Shown here: piece by piece, positions 43,508 through 52,800 of the stretch
How positions within the stretch are numbered: position 1 is the stretch's first letter
Layout of the letters: each line of letters begins with the position of its first letter
Assembly (NCBI GenBank): GCA_938040325.1
Contig: CALHXW010000228.1
Location: 1 to 59,963, forward strand
Reading direction: 5' to 3'
DNA length: 59,963 nucleotides
Source: an uncultured bacterium
Lineage (GTDB): Bacteria > Myxococcota_A > UBA9042 > PHBI01
Position numbers and translations under genes: made by a program
Notes under the pieces: generated by a model
The model's database searches: none
What the model was told of the DNA's origin: nothing
Seen by the model: the letters and a program-made list of their open reading frames with translations, nothing else

Positions 43508-43929
43508 GGTGACTCCCTCCTTGGTGTGTTGTGTGAGTCGACAAGAGGTGATGCAGGCGGCGTGCCAACTCTTGCCGAGCCCCTTAGTAGCTGCGTCCGC
43601 GGCAATTCCTGCGGTTTTTGCAGGGTCCGGACGACGGTCATCTCTGCCAATTCTGCAGGCAGCCATGCGGAACTCGCCGGTGGGCTGCATTCACTCGGTG
43701 CGCTTGAGGTCTTGCGGCGGTCCGCCGATGACGCGAGGTGTGCCGCTGCGGTGATGAACGAGAGGAACCTCAACGCGGCTTGCAGGACGCAGTCCGCGAG
43801 TGTGAGCAACAGGAGCCGCGCCCTAAAGCCCACGTCGAGCGATCGCAACGTCATCAGACGTTGGCGTTTCCCGGCAAACCTGCTTGGGGCGCCCGCTGCG
43901 TGGCGGCAGGGCGCATCCGGCTGACATCG
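43508..43929. other. Intergenic region upstream of Spy-like gene 2
   Basis: 422 bp. The part next to the gene repeats the promoter region of Spy-like gene 1. The remainder (43620-43929) contains no supported gene; a sigma-54 activator site would be expected here but could not be identified. Confidence 0.5.
43552..43568 (-). promoter_or_regulatory. Sigma-54 promoter of Spy-like gene 2
   Basis: Minus strand TTGGCACGCCGCCTGCA: identical to consensus TTGGCACG-N4-TTGCA except C for T at the start of the -12 box. 10-nt GG-to-GC spacing, about 45 nt from the ATG at 43507. Confidence 0.78.
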
Positions 43930-44901
43930 CTACCCGAGGACCTCGCGAGCGATCCGCTCGCGGAGCTTTGCATCAGGCAGCGGACCAACGCCTGCGGCGG
44001 CATTGTCGCGCATGTGCTTGGCCTTGCTCGTGCCAGGGATCGGGCAGGTGACGGCGGGGTGGGCCAGCAGCCACTTCAGAAAGACCTGAGCCCATGACGC
44101 AGCGCCGATCTCAGCGGCCCAGCTCGGCAGCGAGCGTCCGCGGACGAGGCGAAAGAGCTCGCCCGCGTCGAAGGGGCGATTGACCAGGACGGCCGTGCCG
44201 GTGTCCTTGGCGGCATCAAGCAGCCGCTTTTCCGCGTGTCGGTAGGCGATGGAGTAAGGCAGCTGGATCACGTCGAGGCGTTCCTTGGTGATCCAGCGCT
44301 CGAGCTCAGGAAACGACGACGACATATAGTGTGTGACGCCGATATAGCGAATGCGGCCTTCGGCTTTCCAGGCCTTGAGCGTGGGCAGGTGGACCTCGGT
44401 GTCGAGCAGGTTGTGGACCTGCATCAGCGCGAAGGGGCGCGCTTCCGACACCGTCATGCGGGTCAGCGAGCGGGCCATCTGACGGACGCCAGCGTCTTTG
44501 CCGGAGGTCCAGACCTTGCTGGCGCGAAAGGGCTTGTCCTTGGCCCCCATCGCGGTCAACAGCCGGCCGACGGTCGCCTCGCTGCGCCCGTACATCGGCG
44601 AGGAGTCGATGACAGAGCCGCCTGCCTCAAAGAGCGCTTCGAGCACGGCACGGCGGCTCGCGTCGTGCTTAGGGAGGATGTCGAAGCTCTGCCAGGTGCC
44701 GAGACCAATACAGGGCAGCGCTTCGCCAGAGCGAGGGATCGGACGAGTGGCCATCTTCGTCGTGACGGGACGGCTGGGCACCGGCTTGGGGACGGCGGCT
44801 GGTGGAGACAAGGGCTTCGCGAGAGCCTTCGCGCCAGCCAAGGCAAGGGCTGCCGCGCCGCCAGCAGCCAGGAGTTCACGTCGTGTGAGACCGTCTTTCA
44901 T
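43930..44901 (-). CDS. Exported aldo/keto reductase
   Basis: 323 aa. ATG at 44901 gives MKDGLTRRELLAAGGAAALA, a Tat signal (TRRELL), then a Pro-rich linker. The catalytic domain has GLGTWQSFD, SVIDSSPMYGRSEATVG with the catalytic Asp/Tyr, KVWTSGKD with Lys, LMQVHNLLDTE with His and PIPGTSKAKHMRDNA for NADPH binding. These are the standard residues of the aldo/keto reductase fold. Export through Tat fits folding with the cofactor in the cytoplasm. Homologues with a Tat signal occur in many Gram-negatives; substrate unknown. The open frame upstream to 45066 lacks a start site. Confidence 0.88.
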   Translation of the reverse strand: MKDGLTRRELLAAGGAAALALAGAKALAKPLSPPAAVPKPVPSRPVTTKMATRPIPRSGEALPCIGLGTWQSFDILPKHDASRRAVLEALFEAGGSVIDSSPMYGRSEATVGRLLTAMGAKDKPFRASKVWTSGKDAGVRQMARSLTRMTVSEARPFALMQVHNLLDTEVHLPTLKAWKAEGRIRYIGVTHYMSSSFPELERWITKERLDVIQLPYSIAYRHAEKRLLDAAKDTGTAVLVNRPFDAGELFRLVRGRSLPSWAAEIGAASWAQVFLKWLLAHPAVTCPIPGTSKAKHMRDNAAAGVGPLPDAKLRERIAREVLG

Positions 44902-44973
44902 GCCCGGATGGTGCCCGGACGACGACGCCAAGCGCAAGCATGCGGCAGCGGCGGCGACGACTCGCGCCAATGA

Positions 44974-45003
44974 AGAGGGGCAGCCGCGGCGCGACTGCCC
45001 TCT
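44974..45003 (-). terminator. Possible terminator after the collagen-like gene
   Basis: AGAGGGGCAG (44974-44983) and CTGCCCTCT (44995-45003) pair over 9 bp with one bulged G. It stands 101 nt beyond the stop at 45104 on the minus strand, ahead of the reductase gene. No T-tract. Confidence 0.4.
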
Positions 45004-45103
45004 GTGCTGATGGCTCAGCGGTCGTTGTCTGGGAGGAAACCCACACGCCAAGTCCAAGTCGCGCACGCCGCCATCGCATCCGCGATAGCGACGGCGAGCT
45101 CCG

Positions 45104-48100
45104 CTACAGAGCGAAGTCTCCCATACACGTGCAGCCGTCGGGCTGGATCACGTCATTGGTGGTGCCAGGATTTCCGTCGTTGCAGGCAGCGCCTGGCGTT
45201 GCTGGCAAGAACGGGTTGTTCGGCGCGCAGTCGCTCTCATCGCACGTACCATCGTCATCGCTGTCACCACCTTGCGTGGCACAGGGATCGAACATGCCAA
45301 TGCACGTGCAGCCGTCGGGCTGAATGACGTCGTTGATCGTCTGCGGGCTGCCGTCGTTGCAGGCGGTACCTGGCGTCGTTGGCAAGTCCGGGTTCTGCGG
45401 TGCGCAGTCGTTGGCGTCGCATGTGCCGTCGAGGTCGGTGTCGCCTCCTTCCTCGATGCAAAGATCCCCACCCGGTGGTCCTTCTCCCCCACAAGCCTCG
45501 AACTGGTCGGTGACGAACACATCGACTGAGCATGTGGCTTGGTTCCCGGCGGGATCCGTCGCGGTGAAGGTCATCGGCACTTCAGTGAAAATGTCGTCGC
45601 AACTCACCGTCGCGCCACCCGTCACGACCACGTCGCCACAGCCATCGGAAGCCTGAAAACCTTCGATGTCATCGGACGTGATAGCTTGCGGTTCCGGAAA
45701 GCCCGGGACCGAGGCGAACTGCGGACACGTGATGGTGGGCATGGTTTCGTCGGGGTCACAGGGATCGATGGCCTCGGTCGTGTCCGGGCACACAACCGCT
45801 TGGCAGGACGTGCCGTTCTGGCACGAACGCCAGCAGCGGTATTGCCCGGAGAGCGGCTTGGCAGCGGGGTCGTCACATGTCGCTTCCGCAACGGTGATCG
45901 ACATCGCAGCGCCGACGCATGGCAAGTCCGCTTGGAGCGAGTCCCCGTAGCCGCAGACTTCGCGCTGGACCTGCTCCATGTACGACATCGTCGGCTCGGT
46001 AGCGGTCGTCGAGTTCTGGTCGGGCGCGTTGTAGGTCTCACACTGGTCGGGGTACGTGATGGAGATCGTTGCGCAACCGGAGCCCGTGTAGACCACGCGG
46101 ACCGTGTCCTCATCGAGCGCCTGCACCTGATAGAAGCCGCTATCGAAGTGGAGCTGCGGGTCGGTGCCGAGCCCGTCGAAGAAGGCGTTGGTCACCGAGT
46201 CTGTGTCACACACGCCTTGGCAGTCCGCCGTGGTGAATGCGCCGTCGCCATTGGTGTCTTCCTCAGGGTCGTCGACGCCATTTTCGTTGGTGTCCCAGCA
46301 GTGAACGCCATCGACGCCATCAGAACCTGCGGGACCTGGGGCACCGTCGGCGCCTGCAGGACCTTCTGGCCCGGTAGCGCCGTCGGCGCCTGCCGGGCCT
46401 GCAGGGCCTTGAGCGCCCGCTGCACCGGTTGCACCGACAGGACCTGCGGGACCTTGGGCGCCTGTTGCGCCGGTCGCACCCGCGGGACCAGCTTCGCCCG
46501 TCGCGCCAGTCGCGCCAGCAGGACCTGCGGGACCCTGAGCGCCTGTAGCACCCGTTGCACCCGCGGGACCAGCTTCGCCCGTCGCGCCAGTCGCGCCGGC
46601 AGGACCTGCGGGACCTTGAGCGCCTGTAGCACCCGTTGCACCAGCAGGACCTTGCGCACCAGTTGCGCCAGTCGCGCCAGCAGGACCTTGCGCACCAGTC
46701 GCGCCAGTCGCGCCAGCAGGACCTTGGGCACCGGTGGCACCAGTGGCGCCAGCAGGACCTTGGGCACCGGTGGCACCAGTGGCACCTGCAGGGCCTTGGG
46801 CGCCGGTCATGCCTTGCGGCCCTGTCAGGCTCGCAAAGAAGTCGCTGACTGTGCCGTTGTTGTCATTGTCGAGCCACACCTCGTAGGCGGACTGGCCGTC
46901 TGCGCCATCCGCACCTGCGGAGCCCGTTGCGCCATCAGCGCCGTCAGCGCCATTCGCGCCCGCTGGGCCTTGCGCCCCAACTAGGCTCATGAGGAAGTCG
47001 CTGACCGTCCCATTGTTGTCCGCGTCGAGCCACAGGTCATAGGCGGACTGTCCGTCAGCGCCATCGGCGCCATTCGCGCCGGCAGGACCCTGAGCCCCTG
47101 GATCACCCTGTGGTCCTGCAGGACCCGCAACGCCAGGCTCACCGATGGGTCCTTGAGGACCGGTCTCTCCTTGTGCACCGGTTGCGCCAGCCGGGCCTGC
47201 CGGCCCTTGCGCCCCCGTGGCACCAGCCGGACCCACTGGTCCTTGCGCGCCTGTCGCTCCCGTCAAGCCTACGGGGCCCTGAGCGCCGGTTGCGCCGGTT
47301 GGTCCCGCTGGGCCCTGAGCGCCGGTTGCGCCGGTTGGTCCCGCAGGGCCCTGAGCACCGGTTGCGCCAGTCGCGCCAGTCGCGCCGGTTGCGCCCTGGC
47401 AATCGAGTCCGTTACCGAAGCCGTCGCCGTTGCTGTCTTCGGCGGCGTCAAGCGCACCGTTGCCGTTGAGGTCCCAGCACGCTGTCCCGCTGGCTCCCGT
47501 TGCACCCGTTGCGCCTGTTGCACCCGTCAAGCCTGCCGGGCCCTGAGCGCCGGTTGCGCCGGTTGGACCCACAGGGCCCTGAGCGCCGGTTGCGCCGGTT
47601 GGTCCCGCTGGGCCCTGAGCGCCGGTTGGTCCCGTAGGTCCTTCGGCGCCTGTTGCGCCCGTCGCGCCAGCCGGCCCCTGAGGACCTACGTCTCCTTGAG
47701 CACCGTCAGCGCCGGCCGGACCCTGAGGTCCTACCTCGCCCTGCGCGCCCGTCTCGCCCTGAGGTCCCTGCGCGCCGTCAGCGCCATCAGCGCCAGCCGG
47801 ACCCTGCGGTCCCGTTGCGCCTTGAGGTCCTTGTGCACCATCGGCGCCGTCCGCGCCTGCTGGACCCTGCGGGCCTGTTGCGCCCGTGTCGCCCTTGGCA
47901 CCAGGAGCCCCGTCAGCGCCCGCTGGACCCTGTGGTCCGATCGCGCCAGTGTCGCCCTTCGCGCCCGGAGCCCCATCAGCGCCCGCTGGACCTTCCGGTC
48001 CAGTCGCACCAGTGTCTCCCTTGGCGCCTTGCGGTCCCGCAGGACCTTCTGGGCCCTGCACGCCCGTCATCCCTTTGCAGTCGAGCGCGTTGACCAGCCC

Positions 48101-48748
48101 ATCACCGTTCACGTCTTCCGCAGCGTCAGCAACTCTGTTGCCGTTCAAGTCCCAGCAGCTGATTCCGTCTTCGCAGCTGCAGTTTTCGCACCCGCCGTCG
48201 CAGGGTGCACAGCCGCCTCCACAGTCAACACCAGTCTCATCCCCGTTCATCACCCCGTCGCTGCACGAAGGACACGCTGCACAGCTTCCACCGCAGTCGA
48301 CGCCGGACTCTGACCCATTCTGGAGCCCGTCGGTACAGGTCGGGTCCATACAGACCCCGCCAGTGCAAACACCCGAGTCACACTCGCTTCCAGACATGCA
48401 CGCGCCGCCGGTGCAATCGACACTCGAGGGGGCATCGAACCGCTGACCGTAGCCGGGACCATCCCCAGACCCGTTGCATCCCGACTTCACCCAGACGGTG
48501 TCGACGTCGGTCGCGTCGATACACTGCGACTTTCCAACGTTGAGATTGTCGAGCTTCGTATGAGTGCTGCCAACCGCGAACACGATGTTGGAGAGCTTCT
48601 TTGTCGAGGTGACGCAGATCTCATCGCAGTCCCATGCCACCGACACGCTCGGTTTGCAGTTCTTGCCACCGGCGAACGCCGAGGACCCTCCCCACACCAA
48701 CAGACCGACCGCCATCACACCGACCGCAACTGTCCGTAACGCTGTCAT
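45104..48748 (-). CDS. Collagen-like secreted protein, 1214 aa
   Basis: ATG at 48748 follows AGGGGA. Signal peptide to about residue 27 (ending SSAFAG). Residues about 60-210: Cys-rich modules ([19 protein letters not shown]). Residues about 215-910: Gly-X-Y collagen repeats, many GPQGPAG, GATGATG and GPAGADG triplets, interrupted by EF-hand-like [20 protein letters not shown] segments and by two [18 protein letters not shown] segments. After the collagen part comes a beta region, then a HYR-like domain ([32 protein letters not shown]), and two Asp/Cys units ending [10 protein letters not shown]. Likely a triple-helical fibre on or outside the cell with calcium-binding breaks. Proline hydroxylase is not needed for bacterial collagens. 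Confidence 0.9.
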   Translation of the reverse strand: MTALRTVAVGVMAVGLLVWGGSSAFAGGKNCKPSVSVAWDCDEICVTSTKKLSNIVFAVGSTHTKLDNLNVGKSQCIDATDVDTVWVKSGCNGSGDGPGYGQRFDAPSSVDCTGGACMSGSECDSGVCTGGVCMDPTCTDGLQNGSESGVDCGGSCAACPSCSDGVMNGDETGVDCGGGCAPCDGGCENCSCEDGISCWDLNGNRVADAAEDVNGDGLVNALDCKGMTGVQGPEGPAGPQGAKGDTGATGPEGPAGADGAPGAKGDTGAIGPQGPAGADGAPGAKGDTGATGPQGPAGADGADGAQGPQGATGPQGPAGADGADGAQGPQGETGAQGEVGPQGPAGADGAQGDVGPQGPAGATGATGAEGPTGPTGAQGPAGPTGATGAQGPVGPTGATGAQGPAGLTGATGATGATGASGTACWDLNGNGALDAAEDSNGDGFGNGLDCQGATGATGATGATGAQGPAGPTGATGAQGPAGPTGATGAQGPVGLTGATGAQGPVGPAGATGAQGPAGPAGATGAQGETGPQGPIGEPGVAGPAGPQGDPGAQGPAGANGADGADGQSAYDLWLDADNNGTVSDFLMSLVGAQGPAGANGADGADGATGSAGADGADGQSAYEVWLDNDNNGTVSDFFASLTGPQGMTGAQGPAGATGATGAQGPAGATGATGAQGPAGATGATGAQGPAGATGATGAQGPAGATGATGAQGPAGPAGATGATGEAGPAGATGATGAQGPAGPAGATGATGEAGPAGATGATGAQGPAGPVGATGAAGAQGPAGPAGADGATGPEGPAGADGAPGPAGSDGVDGVHCWDTNENGVDDPEEDTNGDGAFTTADCQGVCDTDSVTNAFFDGLGTDPQLHFDSGFYQVQALDEDTVRVVYTGSGCATISITYPDQCETYNAPDQNSTTATEPTMSYMEQVQREVCGYGDSLQADLPCVGAAMSITVAEATCDDPAAKPLSGQYRCWRSCQNGTSCQAVVCPDTTEAIDPCDPDETMPTITCPQFASVPGFPEPQAITSDDIEGFQASDGCGDVVVTGGATVSCDDIFTEVPMTFTATDPAGNQATCSVDVFVTDQFEACGGEGPPGGDLCIEEGGDTDLDGTCDANDCAPQNPDLPTTPGTACNDGSPQTINDVIQPDGCTCIGMFDPCATQGGDSDDDGTCDESDCAPNNPFLPATPGAACNDGNPGTTNDVIQPDGCTCMGDFAL
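46312..48075 (-). repeat. Collagen-like coding repeat block
   Basis: Repeats of 9, 18 and 27 bp encode Gly-X-Y triplets. The 46400-46800 part is the most uniform ([12 protein letters not shown] units repeated several times almost exactly), showing recent expansion. Read-mapping across this block would be error-prone. Confidence 0.8.
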
Positions 48749-48858
48749 CTTCGGTCCCCTGTCCTCAAGATTCACGTCGACAGGAATCCGCACACAGCGA
48801 CAACTGCACACGTTTAACGTTCCCCGACACAGCTAAACTAAGTAGTCGGTTTGTTCAC

Positions 48859-48864
48859 TGTCAA
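48859..48864 (-). promoter_or_regulatory. Candidate -35 box (TTGACA) for the collagen-like gene
   Basis: Exact sigma-70 -35 consensus on the correct strand, with only a weak -10 (TAGTTT) at 18-nt spacing. Suggestive of a housekeeping-type promoter. Confidence 0.4.
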
Positions 48865-48982
48865 GCGACCGGGCCTTGCGATACGGCCGATTTCGCCCTG
48901 TTTTGCGAATTCTCGCGCTTCGAATACGCATGGCAACGCAGAGTTAGGTCGAGACCCGTACCGCGACTTATTTTTTGGGAAT

Positions 48983-49045
48983 CCGGCGCCCGGTCAGGTT
49001 GATCTGCCGGTGTGTCGACGTCCGACGCGATTCAAGGCGCGAGGG
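48983..49045 (+). repeat. Dispersed intergenic repeat, copy B
   Basis: Plus-strand counterpart of 40471-40536, sharing CCCGGTCAGGTTGA, CGACGTCCGACG and AAGGCGCGAGGG at the same spacing. Roughly 80% alike by eye over about 63 bp. The flanks differ, so the repeat has sharp borders. Confidence 0.6.
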
Positions 49046-49122
49046 TGCAAAACACACGGGCCAACTCACACCCAACGCGGAGCTGGCGACAGGACAGGTT
49101 GCTCAGATCTGACCTGCGACGA

Positions 49123-49608
49123 CTACAGGTCGAGCATGTACCAGCTCTCGCCAATCTTGATGAGCTCGACGCCCTCGCCGTCATCGTCGGTCTTGCCGTC
49201 TTTGGTAACGCTCATCAGCACGCGAGCCCGATGCAGCTCGATGTCGACGACCGCCTTGCAGCCATCCTTGCTCTCGCCGGCCTTCAGGACCTTCTTACGG
49301 TCTTGCTTGAACTCGATGCTCTTGAACTCGAACTTCATGCCTTCGAGCTCTTTGGCCTGTTTGTCGAAGCGTCCGATCTCACGCTCAATGCTCTTCCATG
49401 GGCCCTTGTCACCGCTGCACTCGAGGGCCTTGGCAAGACCTTCCTTCGTTGGAAAGGCTGCCGTGAACGCAGCTTTGTCGCCGCTGTTGAACGCGTCGAT
49501 GAGCTTCTTCACAGCATCCTCGGGTGAGGAACTGCCACTGCCGCTACCGCCGCAGGCAGGAGCGAACACGAGCGCGAGGGCAACACAAGCAATCTGAGCA
49601 AGATTCAT
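49123..49608 (-). CDS. Small lipoprotein with DUF4878-like domain
   Basis: 161 aa. ATG at 49608, AGGA upstream. Signal MNLAQIACVALALVFAPAC with Cys 19, then a Gly/Ser linker. SPEDAVKKLIDAFNSGDKAAFTAAFP is the typical beginning of NTF2-fold lipoproteins (DUF4878/lumazine-binding-like), and the following strands (MKFEFKSIEFKQDRK, GCKAVVDIELHRARVL, GVELIKIGESWYMLDL) complete an alpha+beta cone. Such domains are small ligand-binding or scaffold units. The open frame to 49851 lacks a start site. Confidence 0.8.
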   Translation of the reverse strand: MNLAQIACVALALVFAPACGGSGSGSSSPEDAVKKLIDAFNSGDKAAFTAAFPTKEGLAKALECSGDKGPWKSIEREIGRFDKQAKELEGMKFEFKSIEFKQDRKKVLKAGESKDGCKAVVDIELHRARVLMSVTKDGKTDDDGEGVELIKIGESWYMLDL

Positions 49609-49816
49609 CGAGTGATTCCTGGGATGTAGGGAGTGCGTATGGCGGGTCATCACGCCGCGAAAGCGTCGCCGCGTCAAGGCGAACTCGGCCACGGCGCCCT
49701 CGCTCGCAGCCGCATGAGGCCCCGGCGGCGACGTAGTGTGTACGAACGTCGTAGATGTCGCGCCGACAAGGAGCGTCGAGCGACGACTGGTGACGTCTCG
49801 CCAGCCGCCCTGCCGC

Positions 49817-52800
49817 CTAACGCAGCCGGCGACGGCGACGCTGTGCAGCAACCCCAGCGGTCAGCAGGCTCATCAGCACAACCAGAAGCCCAAGGTCCAG
49901 TCCGCCGCCCGCACACGCTCCACCTTTCGCCAGGACCCCGGCATCCACCACCTGGGCGTCGTCCGTGTTGAGCTCCGGCGCAGTCTCGCCCTCGTCCACC
50001 TGACCATTGAAGTTCGGATCCTCTACGCCGTCATCGACACCGCCATCGTCCGTGTCGAGATCGAGTGGGTCGCTGGTGCTTGCCGGGTCGAGGTCGGGCT
50101 GGAAAACCCCAAGGTCCGTGTCGTCGCCTTGGGGAAGCGTCACGCCGGACTCGGTGCCGTCTTGGATGCCGTCGCCATCTGTGTCGGCGTTGTTCGGGTC
50201 GGTCTCGCCCGCCCCCTCCGACATGCTGTCGCCGAGGGTGTTGTCGACCGCACCGTCGCCGTTTGCGTCCTCGTTGCCGTCGGTGATTCCATCGTCGTCG
50301 CTGTCGTCGTCGTTGGGGTCCGTCATCGTCGTGGGGTCGCCGTCCGGCACGAAGCCCGGTCCCGTCCCCTCGAAGTCGATGCCGCCGTCGCTGGTGCCGC
50401 CGCCGACCGGGTCGGTCACGCCGGACTCCAGTCCGTCTCCGAGCCCGTCGCCATCGCTGTCGCCGTCGAGTGGGTCGGTGCCTGTCGCCATCTCCTCGCC
50501 GTCGCTGAGGCCGTCGTCGTCGGTGTCGGCATCTAGCGGGTTGGTGTCGGTGCCCGGCTCATAGGTGCTCGGGTCTCCACCCCCCACCTCGTCGCCATCG
50601 TCGATGCCGTCGTTGTCGGTATCGGCGTCGCTCGGGTCGGTCCCAAGCGCTTCCTCTTCGTCGTCGGTGAGACCGTCGCTGTCCGAATCGACGTCGGCTT
50701 CAATGCAAACGCCGTCAAGACACCAACCGCCGTCGTCACAACCACTATCACTGGTGCACACAACGCACGCGTTGTCCGCGGCCGTCTGACCTGTCACGCA
50801 GACCGGCGCCGCCTCGGTGCAGCCCTGATCGACAGCGCCGTCCGGCGCATCATCGATGCACGGCACGCAAGCGCCATCAGGTGCACAGACCAGCCCCTCG
50901 GCGCAGTCGTCGTCATCGCTACACGCCACGCAGCTCACAGCGCCCGTACCGTCATCGACACAGTTGGGCGCAGCCTCGTCGCAGCCGCTGTCGGTGCCAT
51001 CGCTATCGTCTTCGCATGGCACACAGCTGGACGTGCCCGTCTGGTCGTCCTCAGCACACTCGCCGTTGGGTGCTTCGCAGCCGCTGTCGACCGCATCGCC
51101 AGTGCCGTCATCGGTGCAGCCTGTGCACTGTCCCGACGCCACGTCGCAGATGCTGCCCTCGGCGCAGTCCGTCTCGGCAATGCACACGACACACGCGCTG
51201 CCGCCCGCCCCGTCGCCTGCATCACCCACGCAGTGAGGCGAGGACGCGCTGCAGCCGCCGTCGATCGCGCTCGGCACCGCGTCGTCCTGACACAGCACGC
51301 ATGCGTTCGTTCCGGCATCGTCGGTCGCGCACTCCTTGGCGCCTACCGCACAGCCCGTGTCGGTCGCGGCACCAGACGCCGTGTCCAGGCACGCCTGGCA
51401 CGTGTTGGTCGCATCATCACACACCGCGCCGCCCGCGCAGTCCTCGTCCACTTGGCACTCGACGCAGACGGACGCCACGGTCCCGTCGCCCGTCGCGCAG
51501 GCTGGCGTCAGTGCATCACAGCCACCGTCAATGCTTCCCGCTGGGGCATCGTCTTCGCAGACCACGCACACGTGGCTCGCGCCGCTCTCGTCGCACTCGC
51601 TGCTTGGCTCGGCGCACCCGAGGTCGACGCTCTCACCGACGCCACTGTCGGCACAGAGCTCGCACGTGTTCGACGTCAGGTCGCAGGTACCGTCAGCGCA
51701 GTCCGCATCCTCGGTGCACTCAACACACTCGCCAGCGGCGCCGGTCGCCGCATCGCAGGCCGGCAGCGTCGCGTCGCAGCCGCCGTCGATCGCGCCTGCC
51801 GCCGCGTCGTTTTCGCACGCCACGCAGGTCGGTCCACCGGACGCGTCGGCGTCGCACTCGCTGGCCGGCTCGGCACAGCCACTGTCGGCAGCCTCGCCGG
51901 TCATGTCGTCGCTACACCCGATGCAGCTGCCATCGCTGCACACGCCGCCCGCGCAGTCATCGTCGCTCCCGCACTGAACGCAGATGGGCGCGCCACCGTC
52001 GTCGGTCACGCACACAGGATCGGTCGCAGAGCAGCCGCCATCGATCTCACCGGCCCCTGCATCGTCTTCACAGACCACGCACACGGCGTCGCCGCTGGCG
52101 TCGACGCCACACTCTTTCGCGCCCGCAAAGCAACCGGCGTCCGTCGCCGCACCTGAGCCGGTGTCGAGGCACGCCACGCACGTGTTGCTGGCCTGGTCGC
52201 AGAGGCCATCGACGCCACAGTCGAGGTCACTGGTGCACTCGACACAGGTGCCTGCTCCCGTCATGTCTTGGATGCACGCTGGCAGGGCCGCGGTACAGCC
52301 GCCGTCGACTGCGCCGTCGCCGCCATCGGGCTCGCAGACCACGCACGTGCCGCTTCCGTCGGTGGCAACCGCGCACTCGCTGGTCGGCTCCGCGCACCCG
52401 CTGTCAGCAGGCTCACCCGCCATGTCGTCGGTGCAGCTCTCACAGGTCTTGGACGTGGTGTTGCAGACGGTGCCCGCGCCGCAGTCCGCGTCATCGAGAC
52501 ACTCAACACACGCAACGAAGCCGCCAGTGCCGACCGCGTTGGACGTGTCGCAGGCCGGTGTCACGGACGTGCAGCCGCCATCGACTGCGCCCGGGGCCGC
52601 GTCGTCTTCGCAGATGACGCACTCGCTGCCACCAGCGCCCTCCTTGCACTCGCTCTCAGGCTCGGCGCAGCCGCTGTCCGCCGGCTCGCCCACCGCATCG
52701 TCACGGCAGTCGACGCAGACGTTGTCGCTGCAGACACTGCCCGCGCTGCAGTGGTCATCGATGACGCACTCGACGCACTCGACGGGCGCTTCGGCTGTGT

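Larger units (their letters stand above)
48749..49122. other. Intergenic region upstream of the collagen-like gene
   Basis: 374 bp. Contains a perfect -35 box TTGACA on the minus strand at 48859-48864, with TAGTTT 18 nt further as a weak -10, about 90-110 nt upstream of the collagen start, and dispersed repeat copy B at 48983-49045. An AT-rich run TTATTTTTTGG is at 48968-48978. No gene. Confidence 0.45.

Noticed and set aside
45539..48313. Two long plus-strand frames opposite the collagen-like gene
   Set aside because: Periodic antisense of Gly-X-Y codons gives open frames by composition; no start signals.
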